Positions 5,531 to 7,374 of a stretch of DNA of 7,374 nt are shown piece by piece. Position numbers and translations under genes: made by a program. Numbering within the stretch: position 1 is the stretch's first letter; each line of letters opens with the position of its first letter. Location: contig JAEZEM010000529.1 in the NCBI GenBank assembly GCA_023417745.1, positions 1 to 7,374 of the forward strand, read 5' to 3'. The notes beneath the pieces were generated by a model. It ran no database searches, had not been told where the DNA came from, and saw only the letters and a list, made by a program, of their open reading frames with translations. The stretch is from Pseudomonadota bacterium (lineage in GTDB: Bacteria > Desulfobacterota > Desulfovibrionia > Desulfovibrionales > Desulfovibrionaceae).

Positions 5531-6607
5531 CTATCCCAACCGCTCTACCACCAGCTGCCCCATGGCTTTGCAGCCGACCAGGGTTTTGCCCGGCTCCATG
5601 ATGTCGCCGGTGCGGTAGCCGTCGGCCAGCACCTTGGCGCCGGCGGCTTCGATGGCCTCGGCGGCGGCGGACTGGTCGAAGGAATGCTTGAGCATCATGG
5701 CCACGGACAGGATGGTGGCCAAGGGGTTGGCCTTGTCCTGGCCGGCGATGTCCGGGACCGAGCCGTGGATGGGCTCGTACAGGCCCGGGTTGGCCGCGCC
5801 AAGCGAAGCCGAGGGCAACATGCCGATGGAGCCGGTGATGACCGCCGCTTCGTCGGACAGGATGTCGCCGAAAAGATTTTCCGTCACGATGACGTCGAAC
5901 TGCGACGGGGCGCGCACCAGCTGCATGGCCGCGTTGTCCACGTACATGTGGCTCAACTCCACGTCCGGGTAGTCCTTGGCCACTTCCAGAACCACCTTGC
6001 GCCACAGGCGCGAGACGTCCAGCACGTTGGCCTTGTCCACGGAGCACAGCTTCTTGCCGCGCTTGCGGGCCGTCTCGAAGCCCACCACGGCGATGCGGCG
6101 CACTTCGTGCTCGGCATAAACCATGGTGTTGAACCCGACTTCCTCGTCGCCGCGCTTCTCGATGCCGCGCGGTTCGCCGAAATACGCGCCGCCGGTCAGC
6201 TCGCGGATGACCATGACGTCCAGGCCCTGGCCCACGATGTCCGGGCGCAGGCAGCAGGCGGCGGCCAGCTCGGGAAACAGCTTGGCCGGACGCAGGTTGG
6301 CGAAAAGCCCGAGCGCCTTGCGGATGCCGAGCAATCCCTTTTCCGGGCGGATGGCCGGGTCGATCTCGTCCCACTTGGGGCCGCCGACCGCGCCGAGCAG
6401 CACGGCGTCGGCCGCCTTGCAGGCCGCCACCGTCTCATCAGGCAGCGGCACGCCTTTGGCGTCGATGGCCGCGCCGCCAATAAGCGCCTGGGTGTAGGCG
6501 AACTCCAGGCCGAACTTCTTGCCGACCACGTCCAGAACCTTCACCGCCTCGGCCACGATCTCCGGCCCGATGCCGTCGCCCGGCATGACGCAGATATTGT
6601 AACGCAT
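5531..6607 (-). CDS. leuB: 3-isopropylmalate dehydrogenase (LeuB)
   Basis: Cytoplasmic NAD-dependent enzyme that oxidises and decarboxylates 3-isopropylmalate to the precursor of 2-ketoisocaproate, the third step of leucine synthesis. The 358-residue length is normal. Family features are the N-terminal MPGDGIGPE (8-16), AVGGPKWD (73-80), substrate-binding Arg96, Arg106 and Arg135, RELTGGAYFGEPR (135-147, with Tyr142), Lys192 in SVDKANVLD, and the metal-binding aspartates Asp224, Asp248 and Asp252 (YVDNAAMQ, ENLFGDILSDE). The NAD-site stretch EPIHGSVPDIAG (278-289) is also present. ATG at 6605-6607 is chosen because it fits the family N-terminus and has AAGGA about eight bases upstream. The open frame above it reads through repeat DNA. 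It follows leuD after 204 bases in the same direction, and a hairpin terminator lies downstream. Confidence 0.97.
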   Translation of the reverse strand: MRYNICVMPGDGIGPEIVAEAVKVLDVVGKKFGLEFAYTQALIGGAAIDAKGVPLPDETVAACKAADAVLLGAVGGPKWDEIDPAIRPEKGLLGIRKALGLFANLRPAKLFPELAAACCLRPDIVGQGLDVMVIRELTGGAYFGEPRGIEKRGDEEVGFNTMVYAEHEVRRIAVVGFETARKRGKKLCSVDKANVLDVSRLWRKVVLEVAKDYPDVELSHMYVDNAAMQLVRAPSQFDVIVTENLFGDILSDEAAVITGSIGMLPSASLGAANPGLYEPIHGSVPDIAGQDKANPLATILSVAMMLKHSFDQSAAAEAIEAAGAKVLADGYRTGDIMEPGKTLVGCKAMGQLVVERLG

Positions 6608-6636
6608 GATATGTCCTTCTAGATCAAGACGAAGAT

Positions 6637-6675
6637 GCCTCCGGCGGCCGGGGGGATAATCCCCCCGGACCCCCT
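6637..6675 (+). repeat. dispersed hairpin repeat, copy 2 (leuB leader)
   Basis: The core GCCTCCGGCGGCC (6637-6649) runs into a hairpin, CCGGGGGGA (6648-6656) pairing with TCCCCCCGG (6660-6668), loop TAA, closed by GGACCCCCT (6667-6675). It lies 29 bases upstream of the leuB start codon, next to its ribosome binding site. Eighteen bases (6637-6654) are an exact inverted match to 6766-6783, so copies 2 and 3 could also pair with each other. Confidence 0.85.
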
Positions 6676-6742
6676 GAATGGAAGGCAAATGTTTATTCGA
6701 GAGTGCGCGCTGACAGCCGGTCGTCCAGCCCACTTTACCCCT

Positions 6743-6783
6743 TTGGGGGGTCCGGGGGCCTCAGGCCCCCGGCCGCCGGAGGC
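6743..6783 (-). repeat. dispersed hairpin repeat, copy 3 (leuD 3' side)
   Basis: Inverted copy of the element: GGGGGGTCC (6745-6753), hairpin CCGGGGGCC (6752-6760) with GGCCCCCGG (6764-6772), loop TCA, then the inverted core GGCCGCCGGAGGC (6771-6783). It begins 28 bases after the leuD stop codon. Its first 19 bases (6743-6761) recur exactly at 7356-7374, so leuD is bracketed by two like-oriented copies. There is no T run to make it a classic terminator. Confidence 0.85.
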
Positions 6784-6811
6784 ACTCTTCCCTCTTCTTC
6801 TCTCTTATCCC

Positions 6812-7309
6812 CTAAGCGCGCTCGGCCAGGCGGTCTTGGACGTAGGGGATGAGGCCCCCTTTGTCGAGAATGCCTTTCATGAACGTCGGCACAGGTTTGC
6901 ACTGGATGGTCTGGCCGGTGGTGACGTTATTGATGATGCCGGTATCGGCATCGACCTTGAGTTCGTCGCCGTCGTGGATTTTGCTCACGTCGTCGCCGAT
7001 CTCCAGCAGCACCAGCCCCATGTTGAAGCCGTTGCGGTAGAAGATACGGGCGAAGCTGTGGGCGATGACCACCGGGATGCCGGCTCCGAGCAGGGCCACG
7101 GGCGCGTGTTCGCGCGACGAGCCGCAACCGAAGTTTTCGCCGGCGACCATGATGTCGCCCTGCTTCACTTTCTTGATCCAGCCGGCTTCCAGGCCTTCCA
7201 TGCAGTTGGCCCCGAGTTCGGCCGGGTCGGTGGTGACCAGGAACCGGGCCGGGATGATGGCGTCGGTGTCGATATGCGCACCGACCGTATGGGCAGTACC
7301 GTGGTACAT
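6812..7309 (-). CDS. leuD: 3-isopropylmalate dehydratase small subunit (LeuD)
   Basis: Small subunit that pairs with LeuC, the iron-sulfur subunit, to isomerise 2-isopropylmalate to 3-isopropylmalate, the second step of leucine synthesis. At 165 residues it is the short form found in archaea and many anaerobes, not the roughly 200-residue enterobacterial form. Key stretches are IDTDAIIPARFL (13-24) near the N-terminus, GENFGCGSSREHAP (57-70), the swivel-domain loop that contacts substrate, and IAHSFARIFYRNGFNMGL (82-99). The ATG at 7307-7309 has AAGGAGAG about six bases upstream. The related homoaconitase small subunit is the main alternative, and the adjacent leuB favours the leucine pathway. 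leuC is expected immediately to the right, outside the window. The stop is TAG. Confidence 0.96.
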   Translation of the reverse strand: MYHGTAHTVGAHIDTDAIIPARFLVTTDPAELGANCMEGLEAGWIKKVKQGDIMVAGENFGCGSSREHAPVALLGAGIPVVIAHSFARIFYRNGFNMGLVLLEIGDDVSKIHDGDELKVDADTGIINNVTTGQTIQCKPVPTFMKGILDKGGLIPYVQDRLAERA

Positions 7310-7347
7310 GTTTCTCTCCTTATGCTCTAAGCCTCGCGAGCGACCCT

Positions 7348-7374
7348 CCCCCTTATTGGGGGGTCCGGGGGCCT
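7348..7374 (-). repeat. dispersed hairpin repeat, copy 4, cut by the window end
   Basis: The 19 bases at 7356-7374 are identical to 6743-6761, the left part of copy 3. If the copy is complete, the sequence beyond the edge should continue with the second hairpin arm and the inverted 13-base core. Just before it, CCCCC (7348-7352) can also pair with the GGGGGG at 7358-7363. It sits 38 bases upstream of the leuD start codon. Confidence 0.7.

Noticed and set aside
1..7374. CRISPR array, integrase, transposase or rRNA
   Set aside because: No regularly spaced direct repeats, mobile-element enzymes or recognisable rRNA sequence were found. The repeats present are dispersed hairpins.

Overview
All genes recognised in this window lie on the minus strand, so they are read from high to low coordinates. 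The GC-rich coding style, the gene content and the abundant GC-rich hairpin repeats between genes suggest a high-GC sulfate reducer of the Desulfovibrionaceae (Desulfovibrio/Solidesulfovibrio type). This is an inference from gene and repeat style, not from a database match.

Right part (5531-7374): leuD (isopropylmalate dehydratase small subunit) followed by leuB (3-isopropylmalate dehydrogenase), two steps of leucine biosynthesis. leuC would be expected just beyond the right edge. The 204-base gap between the two genes holds two inverted copies of a dispersed hairpin repeat. A third copy begins upstream of leuD and is cut by the window end. A 16-bp perfect hairpin after leuB probably ends the leu transcript.

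Middle part (about 3750-5430): an accessory segment. It carries a complete HigB/HigA type II toxin-antitoxin pair, toxin first, whose start codons and stop codons overlap. The pair is preceded by a striking compound operator: two abutting 15-bp dyads that cover the promoter and the higB start codon. Downstream, in clearly AT-rich DNA, lies a small three-helix membrane protein gene of unknown function. Beyond it are more than 500 bases with no gene, in which a terminator-like hairpin and a strong plus-strand promoter-like sequence are visible. The composition drops to roughly 25-40% GC here, against about 70% in leuB, which suggests foreign origin.

Left part (1-3620): an ABC-F ATPase of the YheS-like type, overlapping by four bases with a MutT-type Nudix hydrolase, then metF (methylenetetrahydrofolate reductase) after a 118-base gap filled with two hairpin repeats. 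The first 30 bases appear to be the start of a further minus-strand gene with a good ribosome binding site.

The most interesting features are the double operator over the higBA start, the AT-rich island with its membrane protein and antisense-facing promoter-like site, and the modular repeat family (a constant 13-base core joined to different hairpins) that decorates most GC-rich intergenic gaps.
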